From Porphyromonas cangingivalis (GTDB lineage Bacteria; Bacteroidota; Bacteroidia; Bacteroidales; Porphyromonadaceae), in assembly GCF_900638305.1 (NCBI RefSeq), contig NZ_LR134506.1, forward strand, positions 2,108,001 to 2,172,000: 64,000 nucleotides of DNA. Direction: 5' to 3'. Below, in pieces: positions 16,319 through 25,503 of this stretch. Position numbers and translations under genes: made by a program. The notes below the pieces were generated by a model. That model did not search any database. It was not told the origin of the DNA and saw nothing but the letters and a program-made list of their open reading frames with translations. Within the stretch, counting starts at the first letter, position 1, and every line of letters starts with the position of its first letter.

Positions 16319-17758
16319 ATGAGCGAAAAGCAGCAAAATAGTAAAATGTTTGCCCTTTGGGTGATGTTGGTCATTGTTCTCTTCATCGTCGTGGGGATGT
16401 ATTACCTTCCGACAAAGTTGGGCGAGTTCGAACTGAAGCCAGTGGATATCCTTTCCGAACTGAGAGTGGATCAAGACAAGGGCAGCGATGCTGACAGCCT
16501 GTTCTTGGGGGGCGACGAAGGTGATGACCTCTTGGCTCAGCAGAGGAGAGACAGCCTCAGATTGCTTGCGATGCACAACGACTCCCTCCGTGTGTTGGCA
16601 CGACAGGACTCTCTCTACCGTAGTCTCAAGGAGAGTCATGTCGCTGACAGTGTGACCGCCGAGGAGGTGCTCTTCGAGGACTTCTCTCCGGGACATACGG
16701 GGTTGAAGTCGTTCTTCGATGGACTCAAAGGGCGCACGATGTCGGATGCTCCGATCTATATTGCTGCCCTCGGGGATTCGTTTATCGAAGCGGATATATT
16801 TACTCTCGACGTCCGTCATCTCCTGCAACAACGCTATGGCGGAGGTGGGGTAGGATGGATGCCTCTGTATTCGCAGGTCAGTGGTTATCGCCAAGGGGTG
16901 ACGCAGAGAAGCAAGGGGTGGAAGGAGACGACCCTGCTCCAAAAGTCAAAGTCCCCCTTCCCTCTCTCCGGAAGGTCATTCAAAGCATCGGGCAAGGCTT
17001 CGGTGGAGTATGAGCTCTCGGACGCTCCCGATGTCGCAAGCAGTGTCACACGCCTTTACTATGCCTCGCCTCAGGATTTAGAAGTGAGCTACAAGGCCGG
17101 TGACAGCACAATGATGCTGACCCTACCGGCCATGACGACCATCGGCGAATACACGTTCCCTATCTCTGCCGGAAAGGTGGCACTCTCGGTAGACAATGCC
17201 GCAGAGGCTACATTTTACGGAATGTCGCTGGAGACCGATAGAGGTGTGGTGCTGGACAACCATTCGCTCAGAGGCAATAGCGGTATCCCTTTTGCAAGTC
17301 TGGACAAGGATCTGGGATATGGACTTCAGGCTGAGCGTCCTTATCGTCTGATCATCCTTCAATACGGACTGAATGTTGCCAATACCAAGCAACGCAACTA
17401 TCGCAGTTATGGAAACACTATGATAAAGGCGGTACAACGCCTTCAAGAACTCTTCCCCGATGCATCGATCCTCATCATGGGCGTGTCGGACAGAGGGGTG
17501 AGGGAGTCGGGCAAGTTTGTCTCGATGCCGACTCTGTCTCACTTCATCGCCGAGCAACGCCGTGTGGCACAGGAGACGGGAGTGGTCTTCTGGGATACCT
17601 ATGCCGCCATGCAGAGACTCGGAGGCATAGGCACATTTGTCTCCAAGGGGTGGGCCGCGAAGGACTACACCCACATGAGTTTCAAGGGGGGACGACGCCT
17701 GGCGGAGGAGATGCTCAAGGCATTTGATTTTGAAAACAAGTATTATGAAGCATTGTAG
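16319..17758 (+). CDS. SGNH/GDSL-hydrolase protein, membrane-anchored (first of pair)
   Basis: 479 residues. One N-terminal membrane helix (about 12-30) anchors it. Residues about 78-112 form a charged stretch with a roughly 10-residue repeat centred on DSLR/DSLY, probably a coiled or helical stalk. The SGNH domain follows: ALGDSFIEAD (block I, nucleophile Ser), QYGLNVANTK (block III-like Asn) and KDYTHMSFKGG (block V, Asp-x-x-His). Block I reads GDSF rather than GDSL. Periplasmic SGNH proteins next to an MBOAT transfer acetyl groups onto glycans (AlgJ/AlgX, PatB); that role is inferred here from the cluster. The next gene begins inside its last codons. Confidence 0.85.
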   Translation: MSEKQQNSKMFALWVMLVIVLFIVVGMYYLPTKLGEFELKPVDILSELRVDQDKGSDADSLFLGGDEGDDLLAQQRRDSLRLLAMHNDSLRVLARQDSLYRSLKESHVADSVTAEEVLFEDFSPGHTGLKSFFDGLKGRTMSDAPIYIAALGDSFIEADIFTLDVRHLLQQRYGGGGVGWMPLYSQVSGYRQGVTQRSKGWKETTLLQKSKSPFPLSGRSFKASGKASVEYELSDAPDVASSVTRLYYASPQDLEVSYKAGDSTMMLTLPAMTTIGEYTFPISAGKVALSVDNAAEATFYGMSLETDRGVVLDNHSLRGNSGIPFASLDKDLGYGLQAERPYRLIILQYGLNVANTKQRNYRSYGNTMIKAVQRLQELFPDASILIMGVSDRGVRESGKFVSMPTLSHFIAEQRRVAQETGVVFWDTYAAMQRLGGIGTFVSKGWAAKDYTHMSFKGGRRLAEEMLKAFDFENKYYEAL

Positions 17759-18953
17759 TAAGACAAGTATATATTGGCCATGCCGGACATTCCGACAGCG
17801 TGCCCTCCTGCTGATGGTGGTGGGATGGCTCTCTGTCATCGGAGGCATGGCGCAGGGCAGAGCTCCGGCAGACTCTCTCTCTCATAAGGGCGTGGAGGGC
17901 TATCTCAGAACACTGCTACAACCCATACGTGAGGGGCTCAAGTCCGGTAATTCTGTCGTGGAGGTCATCCATCTCGGTGACAGTCACACGCAGTCGGGGT
18001 ACCTGACACAGGTCATACGCGAACGCCTGCAGGCCAAGTATGGTGATGCCGGTCGTGGTTGGCTCACCCCATACAAGATGGCGAGGACGAACCAGCCCTT
18101 CGATTACAGCATCACTTCGACGGGGAAAAACTGGAAGTCGGAGAAGATCAGTTATGTCAATCCCGCACCTCTCGTAGGTCCGGGAGGGGTCGTCCTCACT
18201 CAGACACAGAAGTCCGCACCGATGTTTCATGTCTCGGTGCGTTCAGGGACTTTTGATCGTGTCCTCGTCTGTCGCAGTGCTCGTTCGCCATCACTCTTCG
18301 TCGTGGGGGCAAAGGGGGTGACGAGACCCGGCTACGGCTACGGTACGGAGTATGTCATGGATACGATAGACCTCGTCTCCCCTACGGATAAGATACAATT
18401 GCAAGGACAACGCCCTACTTCCGGATCGGTGGAGTATGCAGGCTTCAGTCTTCATCTCAAGAAGGCACACGGTGTGCGTTACCACGACATTGCGCTCAAT
18501 GGTGCTATGTTCAGGGTCTTCAACCGTCCTCACTTCGTCCAGAACCTGAGCTTGCTCAAGCCTCGCCTCATGATCATCTCCCTTGGGACGAATGAGGCCA
18601 TCGGCAAGTGCGATGCTGATATCTTCCGCAAGGACGTCAAGAACCTCCTCTCTGCTCTCCGTAAGGAGCACCCTCGCACCGTCTTTATCTTCACCACCCC
18701 TCCTGTGGCTTACAATAAGAAAGGTGCACCGGTGCCGACCATCGAGACCGTCCACAAAGTGCTTCACGAAGTGGCAGATCAAGAGCGGATCGGTGTCATC
18801 GACCTCTTTCAACTCATGGGGGGATTTGACAAAGGTAGTCGTCTCATGAAAGATGCCAAATACCTCTCACGTGATGGCATCCACTACACCGTCTCCGGCT
18901 ATCTCTATCTGGGGGACCTCGTGGCCGAGGCACTGATGAAGGCATTGGAGTGA
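17745..18953 (+). CDS. SGNH/GDSL-hydrolase protein, exported (second of pair)
   Basis: 402 residues from the ATG at 17745, which overlaps the previous gene by 14 bases. A signal-like N-terminus with hydrophobic RALLLMVVGWLSVIGGMA ends before QGRAPADS. SGNH blocks: HLGDSHTQSGY (block I), ISLGTNEAIG (block III, GTN) and DGIHYTVSGY (block V, Asp-x-x-His). All three catalytic blocks are intact and closer to consensus than in the first protein. A beta-rich insert lies between blocks I and III, as in PatB/OatB-like carbohydrate O-acetyl proteins. Probable periplasmic acetyl transferase or esterase partner of the MBOAT encoded next. Confidence 0.87.
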   Translation: MKHCSKTSIYWPCRTFRQRALLLMVVGWLSVIGGMAQGRAPADSLSHKGVEGYLRTLLQPIREGLKSGNSVVEVIHLGDSHTQSGYLTQVIRERLQAKYGDAGRGWLTPYKMARTNQPFDYSITSTGKNWKSEKISYVNPAPLVGPGGVVLTQTQKSAPMFHVSVRSGTFDRVLVCRSARSPSLFVVGAKGVTRPGYGYGTEYVMDTIDLVSPTDKIQLQGQRPTSGSVEYAGFSLHLKKAHGVRYHDIALNGAMFRVFNRPHFVQNLSLLKPRLMIISLGTNEAIGKCDADIFRKDVKNLLSALRKEHPRTVFIFTTPPVAYNKKGAPVPTIETVHKVLHEVADQERIGVIDLFQLMGGFDKGSRLMKDAKYLSRDGIHYTVSGYLYLGDLVAEALMKALE

Positions 18954-19007
18954 ATGATACACTAATTATAACAGACTGAAACAGCAATCAACACATACCC
19001 TTACGAA

Positions 19008-20558
19008 ATGATGGATGATATCTTATCCTTCTTTGGCGGACTCGACTTTGCCCGCATCCTTGACCTGCTGAAGTACAATCCCGAGTCTCCGATGATATTC
19101 TCTTCGGGGTTGTTCTTCTTATTGTTTATAGGCTTCTTCACGATCTACGGACTTTTGAGGCACGCTCCCCGTTTGCGTATCTTGTATGTCGTGGCATTTT
19201 CGCTCTTCTTCTACTACAAGAGTAGCGGTATCTATGTCTTGTTATTGATACTTGCGGCGACAAGCGACTTCATCATTGCGAAGATGATGACCAAAGAGAC
19301 GATACCGACGAAACGAAAGTTGTGGTTGCTCCTCAGTATGTGTGTCAATCTCGGCATCCTCTCTTACTTCAAGTACTTCAACTTCCTCGGAGACCTCGGA
19401 GTCAATCTCCTTCACACCATCGGCACATGGACAGGCTATGCTCCATTTGCAGAGCTGGAGTGGACTGTGCTTCCGATCTTCCTGCCGGTGGGGATATCCT
19501 TCTATACGTTCCAGACGATGAGCTACATCATCGATATTTACAGAGGACGCATCACTCCGCTCAAGAGATGGATCGACTATGTCTTCTATGTGTCCTTCTT
19601 CCCACAGCTCGTCGCCGGTCCTATCGTGCGTGCCCTCGACTTCATCCCACAGATACATCGTGTGCCTGTGGTGACCAATTCCGATCTCGGCCGAGGTGTC
19701 TTTCTCATCATCACCGGTCTGATCAAGAAGGCCCTAATCTCCGACTACATCAGTCTCAACTTTGTCGACCGTATCTTCGATGCCCCACAGTTGTACACGG
19801 GGTTTGAGGTCTTGATGGGCGTATACGGCTATGCCCTCCAGATCTACTGTGACTTCTCCGGCTACTCGGATATGGCGATAGGTATTGCACTCTTCCTGGG
19901 ATTCAAGTTCAACATCAACTTCAACTATCCCTATCGCTCCGCAACGATCACCGAGTTTTGGAGAAGGTGGCATATCTCCCTCTCCACATGGCTCAAAGAC
20001 TATCTCTATATCCCCCTCGGTGGAAATCGTAAAGGTAAGTGGCGCACCTACCTCAATCTCTTCATCACCATGCTTCTCGGCGGGCTTTGGCACGGTGCTG
20101 CATTACGTTTTGTGCTCTGGGGCGCGATCCACGGTGTTGCCCTTGCGATCCACAAACTGATGATGCAGATCTTCCCGAGCCTCAAGACCGAAGGCCATGA
20201 GATGAAGCCCCACTGGAGGATCCTTTCGATGATCGGCACCTTCCACCTCGTCTGCTTCTCGTGGATCTTCTTCCGAGCGACAGATATGGCTCAGGTACAA
20301 GAGATATTGGTACGTATCACCACGGAGTTTCATCCCGAGCTGATGTGGGAAGTCATCACCGGCTATTCGACAGTCTTTGCGATCATGCTCTTCGGTTATG
20401 TCGCACATCTCCTCCCACAGAGAGCACTTGATGGTCTCGAAGGTGGTATCACTCGCTCACCGCTTGTGCTCAAGTCTCTCTATATCGCCATCGTGATCTT
20501 CATCATCTTTCAGGTAAAGAGTGCAGAAGTACAACCATTCATCTATTTCCAATTCTGA
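19008..20558 (+). CDS. MBOAT-family O-acyltransferase (AlgI/DltB/PatA type)
   Basis: 516 residues, about ten membrane spans. AlgI-like landmarks: YFKYFNF, LPVGISFYTFQTMSYIIDIYRG, QLVAGPIVRA, YCDFSGYSDMAIG, FWRRWHISLSTWLKDY and IPLGGNR, then LLGGLWHGAALRFVLWG with the catalytic His. Such proteins pass acetyl groups across the inner membrane to periplasmic SGNH partners. With two SGNH genes directly upstream the trio looks like a dedicated O-acetylation machine for a periplasmic or surface polymer. No polymer synthase is adjacent, so the acceptor (peptidoglycan or LPS glycan) is unknown. Confidence 0.93.
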   Translation: MMDDILSFFGGLDFARILDLLKYNPESPMIFSSGLFFLLFIGFFTIYGLLRHAPRLRILYVVAFSLFFYYKSSGIYVLLLILAATSDFIIAKMMTKETIPTKRKLWLLLSMCVNLGILSYFKYFNFLGDLGVNLLHTIGTWTGYAPFAELEWTVLPIFLPVGISFYTFQTMSYIIDIYRGRITPLKRWIDYVFYVSFFPQLVAGPIVRALDFIPQIHRVPVVTNSDLGRGVFLIITGLIKKALISDYISLNFVDRIFDAPQLYTGFEVLMGVYGYALQIYCDFSGYSDMAIGIALFLGFKFNINFNYPYRSATITEFWRRWHISLSTWLKDYLYIPLGGNRKGKWRTYLNLFITMLLGGLWHGAALRFVLWGAIHGVALAIHKLMMQIFPSLKTEGHEMKPHWRILSMIGTFHLVCFSWIFFRATDMAQVQEILVRITTEFHPELMWEVITGYSTVFAIMLFGYVAHLLPQRALDGLEGGITRSPLVLKSLYIAIVIFIIFQVKSAEVQPFIYFQF

Positions 20559-20567
20559 TAATATTTA

Positions 20568-20575
20568 TATATTTG
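20568..20575 (+). promoter_or_regulatory. -7 element of the outer-membrane protein gene
   Basis: TATATTTG (TAnnTTTG), 34 bases before the ATG at 20610. The same arrangement precedes the paralogue at 22148. Confidence 0.55.
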
Positions 20576-20609
20576 CAAGAAGAAATATAATTGATTAAAC
20601 ACATAAACT

Positions 20610-21218
20610 ATGAAAAAGATCATCATCACCCTCATCCTTGCAGCCTCATCGCTCTTTATGGCGAAGGCGCAAGATTACAAGCCCGAGTGGCAACAAGTAG
20701 ATACGATGACCGTCACACGAATGCAGGCCGAAAGACGCCTTGCCTTTGTGGAAAAGACAGATGTCATCCCCATGTCTTTCTTTATCGAAGCCGGAGGGGC
20801 AGGATTAAGCCCTTTGAGTTTCAACTTTGAGACCCGTTTTGCACGTCAGCTCAATGGTTTGGGACTTCGTGTCGGTGCTTCATTTTTAGGATTTGGTAGC
20901 ACAGGAATCGTCACTGTCCCTGTCCAGCTGACTTATTTGTTGGGACGGCGAGGCAACTACTTTGAGATAGGTGCCGGGGCAACTCTATTTCATGGTTATT
21001 CGTCTCTCTTCAGAGATCGTGATTATGGACCGGATTCAGGTAAGTCCAAAGACACCTATACAAGGCTGATTGGGACAACGACCTTTGGTTATCGTTACCA
21101 ACCGGTCAAGGGGGGCTTCATGTTCAGAGCCGGTTTTGCTCCATTCCTGCATATAGAGGATGGTGATGTTATATTCTTCCCTTATATGCCTTACATTTCT
21201 TTGGGTTACTCCTTCTAA
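20610..21218 (+). CDS. Outer-membrane beta-barrel protein, paralogue A
   Basis: 202 residues with a signal peptide (MKKIIITLILAASSLFMAKA, then QDYKPEW). The mature part has barrel-like strands and the blocks SPLSFNFETRF, VTVPVQLTYLLGRRGNYFEIGAGAT and GFRAGF-like GGFMFRAGFAPFL, ending ISLGYSF with a terminal Phe typical of BAM substrates. It is clearly paralogous to the frameshifted gene at 22148-22755 (shared NFETRF, TVPxQ, YLLGRRG and YQPVKGGFMFR). The family function is unknown. Confidence 0.85.
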   Translation: MKKIIITLILAASSLFMAKAQDYKPEWQQVDTMTVTRMQAERRLAFVEKTDVIPMSFFIEAGGAGLSPLSFNFETRFARQLNGLGLRVGASFLGFGSTGIVTVPVQLTYLLGRRGNYFEIGAGATLFHGYSSLFRDRDYGPDSGKSKDTYTRLIGTTTFGYRYQPVKGGFMFRAGFAPFLHIEDGDVIFFPYMPYISLGYSF

Positions 21219-21235
21219 AGGAACAAGACAAGATA

Positions 21236-21276
21236 CAAAACGGCGGAAGTCAGAGCATCTGACTTCCGCCGTTTTG
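21236..21276. terminator. Bidirectional terminator
   Basis: A perfect 19-bp stem with a 3-base loop region (CAAAACGGCGGAAGTCAGA and its complement), with A- and T-runs on either side. It lies between the convergent OMP gene and fRMsr gene. Confidence 0.88.
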
Positions 21277-21303
21277 CTTTATGTTTATGGCCGGCCTATC
21301 GGA

Positions 21304-21819
21304 TCATATCTCTTGCAGACGAGCCCAAGGCAGGGTACTCAAGGCATCGCACACCATGGTCAGGTACTTCGCATCCACTTCGTCGAATGTCCCGACCTCT
21401 TCGCTGTCGATGTCCAAGACTGCCACCACTTCGCCCTTCAAAGAGTGTACCGGAAGGACGATCTCACTGCGCGAACGCGACGAACAAGCGATATGCCCCG
21501 GAAATAGTTCGACATCAGGTACGACCAATACCTTGTCCTGAGCCCAAGACTGTCCGCAGACACCCTTCCCATGCTTGATGCGTGTGCAGGCGAGAGGGCC
21601 TTGAAATGGGAAGAGTTGGAGCTCATCCTCTATCACGACATAAAATCCCGTCCATAACGGACGGAGGGTTTCGTGTATGGCAGCCACGATGTTGGATAGC
21701 TTGCTGATGGGATGATCGTCACTGGAGACGAAGTCCTCCACGACAGAAAGCAATAGGGGATATTTGCCCTCCTTTGTTTCAGAGGCGTTGATATTGTCTT
21801 GCAGATGTTCGAAACTCAT
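21304..21819 (-). CDS. msrC: Free methionine-(R)-sulfoxide reductase (GAF domain)
   Basis: Reduces free L-methionine-(R)-sulfoxide using thioredoxin. 171 residues from the start at 21819 (MSFEHLQDN); the open frame continues upstream but through promoter sequence, so the shorter start is taken. It is a single GAF fold with WTGFYVV, PFQGPLACTRIKHGKGVCGQ, VPDVELFPGHIACSS, RSEIVLPV and VLDIDSEEVGTFDEVD. The three Cys of the fRMsr catalytic set (LAC, GVC and IAC) are all present. Cytosolic and monocistronic between two outer-membrane protein genes. Confidence 0.95.
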   Translation of the reverse strand: MSFEHLQDNINASETKEGKYPLLLSVVEDFVSSDDHPISKLSNIVAAIHETLRPLWTGFYVVIEDELQLFPFQGPLACTRIKHGKGVCGQSWAQDKVLVVPDVELFPGHIACSSRSRSEIVLPVHSLKGEVVAVLDIDSEEVGTFDEVDAKYLTMVCDALSTLPWARLQEI

Positions 21820-21881
21820 AGGTCTTCTCTTGATTATAAATTGCTCAAAAACTCGGGACTGCCGGATCCGCATGTCCCCTG

Positions 21882-21889
21882 CAAATATA
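21882..21889 (-). promoter_or_regulatory. -7 element of the fRMsr gene
   Basis: Minus-strand TATATTTG (TAnnTTTG), 62 bases before the start codon at 21819. The -33 element is not evident. Confidence 0.5.
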
Positions 21890-22106
21890 GCAATAGTCCC
21901 GAAACCTCCGTTCAGCATCGTTCGATTAAAGAACTCTGATCGAAGTGTGTACAAACGTGGAGAAAGCGGCTCAATTCTGTTTTTTCTCGACTCGCTCCCC
22001 ATGGTAATGGGGGCAAAAAGTCGTAAGATTTGATTTCTACTCTCGGATGAGAGGTCTTTTTGATGCAAATATGGACGAGAGCCATCCTTAGTTCGGACAT
22101 GTTTTA

Positions 22107-22114
22107 TATATTTG
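22107..22114 (+). promoter_or_regulatory. -7 element of paralogue B
   Basis: TATATTTG, 33 bases before the ATG at 22148. This is nearly the same spacing as in paralogue A (34 bases), which supports 22148 as the true start. Confidence 0.55.
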
Positions 22115-22147
22115 CGCGAATCAATTAAACAGTATGAATGTTTGTAT

Positions 22148-22755
22148 ATGAAAAGAATTGTGATTGCCACCTTTTTGGCTGTTTGTTCATCTTTTGTGCT
22201 TCAGGCTCGGGGGAGTATAATTCCGAGTCGCAACAGCTGAGTGCCTCAAATGACCGGAGAATAAAAGTAGAAAGGCGGTCTGTTTCTGTGGATAGGACTG
22301 ATGTTGTGCCGAAGTCCATCTTTGTCGAAGCGGCAGGGCTCGGCCTGACTCCTTTGAGTTTGAACTTTGAGACCCGTTTTGATCGTCGCCTCAACGGCTG
22401 GGGACTTCGTGTCGGTGGCTCTTACTATGGATCCGGTTCGAACGGTGTGGTGACCGTCCCCATACAAGTCAACTATTTGTTGGGTCGTAGAGGACGATAC
22501 TTCGAGATGGGAGCAGGAGCGACATTCATGCGTGGTCACTACAGTCTCTATGACACGGGATGTGTCAGGAGGCATCGAAGCGGTTCAGACTTTAATTTGG
22601 CCGGGACATTGACTTTGGGCTTCCGATATCAGCCTGTAAAGGGGGGCTTTATGTTCAGAGTCGGATTTTCACCTATCCTTACGACCAAAGGAGAGGCGAA
22701 TAAGCTTATTTTTGTACCCTATATACCTTATCTTTCGCTCGGATATTCTTTCTGA
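22148..22755 (+). pseudogene. Outer-membrane beta-barrel protein, paralogue B, frameshifted at a G5 run
   Basis: From ATG 22148 the sequence encodes a textbook signal peptide (MKRIVIATFLAVCSSFVLQA) like that of paralogue A, but this frame stops at 22238-22240. The rest of the protein (EYNSESQQL through to YLSLGYSF, stop at 22755) is in another frame. Adding one G to the run of five at 22209-22213 would join the two into one protein of about 202 residues, the length of paralogue A. The downstream frame opens upstream at an ATG (22138), but that reading destroys the signal peptide. Either a real inactivation, slippage-based on/off switching, or an assembly error. Confidence 0.82.
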
Positions 22756-22923
22756 GGGCGGTACATGAGGTGTTGTGGTGAGTGTGAGGGGCAAGATGCA
22801 TCAGTTGGATCTAAGGAGATACGCCGTAAAGCGAACAAGAGTTTGTAAATCAATCCATTTTGATCTGTGTCTTGTCTTTACATGTACCTCCGCTAAATAT
22901 CGGTAACTATTAGAGACTGTGCG

Positions 22924-25503
22924 TTATATGGTGATAGAGAAGTCAAAAAACACCTCTCTCGGGCGTAGATGGTATATGGAGTACATATCGGTGGTAGAAG
23001 TCTGCCATCTCATCTGATACTGATTGTTCCCAAAGACATTTCTACAGGAAAGTCTGAATTCGTATCTATCCTTCTTATAGGCGATGTGTGCATCGGTAAA
23101 TAGATTGTTTTGTAGGCTCTTATCGGTGTGATGATAAAATTCACTCTTACATCCTATTTCCAGATACTTAAGAGGGAAAATAAATAATTCGAGTGTGTGA
23201 GAGAAAGATGTTATCCGAGGGTTGGAGATGGAGCGATCCTCTTTATTTATCTGTTTATTGCTCAATATCTTGCTTGTCAGCTCATAGGAGATATACTTAG
23301 CCGGTTGCATAGAGAGAGCCAAGCTCAGCTCGGTATTCTGCATTTGCCAAGGTGCTTTTTCATCCCTATTCAATAGGTAGTAATCACTCCATAGCTGTCG
23401 TCCCCTGAGGGATATCAACGTCCTACACCAGTAGAATGATTTTGCCAAGTTTGCGTTCAGAAAATAGCTTGAGGCGTGGTATCGCTGTTCAGTGGGTATC
23501 TGCCTATAAATCGAGGTTTGTAGGACGCTTTGGTAGAGTACCTCATTAGTCCGTTTATTCCACGAAGCGTTGATACTTGCAAACTGCCCCTTGATTGGAT
23601 GTTGATACTTGAACCCAAGGATTACTGCATGATTGCCCCTCTGCTCCAAGCTCCCGGTGTGTGCCGTGACCACCCTATAAGAGGTGAAGATAGGTGTGCG
23701 GTAGATAGATGTGAGGGCATCGGGGTACTCGAGGTAGTTATAGGAGAGTGAGGCGGTAGAGGTGCCACTATATTCATATTGTACGTGTAAGTCAGGCTGT
23801 AATGTAGCCCTCACTTTTTTCTTTGTCCCATATTGTCGGTGTACGATATCGGCTTTTAATGTTGCCCTTAGGGTTAGTGCTTTCCTTCGGAAGTTCATTC
23901 CTGTCGATGCATACCAATTCTGCTGGGTGTACCTTTCTCTACTATCCACCTCCGGGTAGCGCACCACGATCTCTTGGTGCTTCAGTCGGTAGCCTATGCG
24001 TTGGCTTAGGATAAAGCCTCTGATGGTGTGATTGAATGCGACATGATTATCCGACTGAAATGCCGATATATCCAAACGCTCATTAAATCCCTTTGCCGTC
24101 AGCAGCTGACCGGGTAGATAGCTGTAAGTGCTAAGGGAAGCCCCCTCGATCGTATTGCCATTTTTTAGGCGATGTGTGATCTCAAAATCTTCCGTGAGAT
24201 AAGACTTCTTGAGTGCAACACTCTGCTGTATCAACTTTTGTTGTAGGAGGGATGTCCCATCGCTTCTGTCTACTGTGAAGCTTCCGTATAGGCGGTTGTT
24301 GATGTAATTCCTCTCTTTATTGACATTGTAGGTCAGCTCCCCTTTCAGGTTGCTCTCCCTCGAGCCCACGCTACTTTCCTCCGATAGGGTCATACCTTCA
24401 TGCTCCAAATACTTCGTTAATAATGCCGTATTTCCTCTTGTCTTATCCCAAAAGTATGATAGCTGGAGACGGATATCGTTAGTACTCTTGGTCTTTACAA
24501 GGTGGTTGGTGGTGATGAGGTGTGATTGATTGAATGTAGATCGCTCCCGATCTATTGCTGTTGCAGGTGCTACCAGCCTTCTCAATAGACCGGTTTCCGC
24601 CTGATTGCCATGTAGCTCTGTCGCCAAGTCTTGTATTTCATTGGTGATATCTTTGCCTGTGTTGTCGCACTTATACATGGAGAGGTTCTGCATCTTACGG
24701 CCAAATACCATCCCCATCATGCGTGCGCTGTAGAGAACCTCTCTCCTGCTTTGTGTCAAGTCTTGTGCTGTACTACCGATCCCGGCATTCAGTATCCCTG
24801 ACCATACATTCTTCATCTCATCTTTTAGTACGATGTTTAGTGCTGCTTGATCACTAAATCGTACCCCTTTCAGACTCCTTACCGGCTGATGGTTTTGCAG
24901 TACCTGTACATCCTTTATCATGTCGGCACTTATGTTTTCGCTCGCTTGGGCATATTTAGAGCCAAGTAGATCTAAACCCTCTATGTAGAATTTATTTATA
25001 GGCTTCCCTTCGAAGGTGATTTGCCCATCTGAGCGTACAGCCAGCCCCGGCATCTTATTTATCACATCGGCAATGCTTCTGTCTTGGCTTAGCTTGAAGC
25101 CGGATACATTGTACACCAGTGTGTCTTGCTTCTGCTTGATCCTCTCGACGCGGACATTGACCTCTCGGAGTTCAAACGTGACACTTTGTAGCTTAATATC
25201 CATACCACTTCTATACTCCTCGATTTTTATGCGCTTCGTCTCGTAGCCCTGTAGCACAAATCCTATAGCTACCGGGTCGACATCTCTCTCAGTCGTTATC
25301 TGAAATCTGCCGTCCTCCTCGGTAAAAGTGTAGCCGACGAGTGAAGATTGATTGCGGTAGAGCAGTACATTGACATCTTGTATGGGTACACCTTTTTCGT
25401 CTATTACTCGCCCATTGTATGTAGTTTGCGCAACAGCCATAGTGGATATAAGCGAGAGTAGTATCCATAGGCATAAAGGGAGCAAACGCACATTACCTAT
25501 CAT
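22924..25503 (-). CDS. TonB-receptor-like outer-membrane protein with carboxypeptidase-regulatory domain
   Basis: 859 residues. The signal peptide ends near MAVAQT. Residues about 28-110 form a CarboxypepD_reg-like Ig domain (NGRVIDEKGVPIQDVNVLLY). A plug-like region follows with DVINKMPGLAVRSDGQITF, INKFYIEGLDLLG and DMIKDVQVLQNHQPV, then a long beta-barrel to the end. No TonB box or type IX sorting domain was recognised. It overlaps the GLPGLI gene by ATGA. Such pairs are recurrent in Bacteroidota, but substrate and partner are unknown. The region is visibly richer in A+T than its neighbours, which hints at separate origin. Confidence 0.87.
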   Translation of the reverse strand: MIGNVRLLPLCLWILLSLISTMAVAQTTYNGRVIDEKGVPIQDVNVLLYRNQSSLVGYTFTEEDGRFQITTERDVDPVAIGFVLQGYETKRIKIEEYRSGMDIKLQSVTFELREVNVRVERIKQKQDTLVYNVSGFKLSQDRSIADVINKMPGLAVRSDGQITFEGKPINKFYIEGLDLLGSKYAQASENISADMIKDVQVLQNHQPVRSLKGVRFSDQAALNIVLKDEMKNVWSGILNAGIGSTAQDLTQSRREVLYSARMMGMVFGRKMQNLSMYKCDNTGKDITNEIQDLATELHGNQAETGLLRRLVAPATAIDRERSTFNQSHLITTNHLVKTKSTNDIRLQLSYFWDKTRGNTALLTKYLEHEGMTLSEESSVGSRESNLKGELTYNVNKERNYINNRLYGSFTVDRSDGTSLLQQKLIQQSVALKKSYLTEDFEITHRLKNGNTIEGASLSTYSYLPGQLLTAKGFNERLDISAFQSDNHVAFNHTIRGFILSQRIGYRLKHQEIVVRYPEVDSRERYTQQNWYASTGMNFRRKALTLRATLKADIVHRQYGTKKKVRATLQPDLHVQYEYSGTSTASLSYNYLEYPDALTSIYRTPIFTSYRVVTAHTGSLEQRGNHAVILGFKYQHPIKGQFASINASWNKRTNEVLYQSVLQTSIYRQIPTEQRYHASSYFLNANLAKSFYWCRTLISLRGRQLWSDYYLLNRDEKAPWQMQNTELSLALSMQPAKYISYELTSKILSNKQINKEDRSISNPRITSFSHTLELFIFPLKYLEIGCKSEFYHHTDKSLQNNLFTDAHIAYKKDRYEFRLSCRNVFGNNQYQMRWQTSTTDMYSIYHLRPREVFFDFSITI

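Noticed and set aside
22018-22039. A fourth family-1 repeat site
   Set aside because: One unit-like stretch beginning AAGTCGTAAGAT is present but it is single and lacks a second unit, so chance cannot be excluded.
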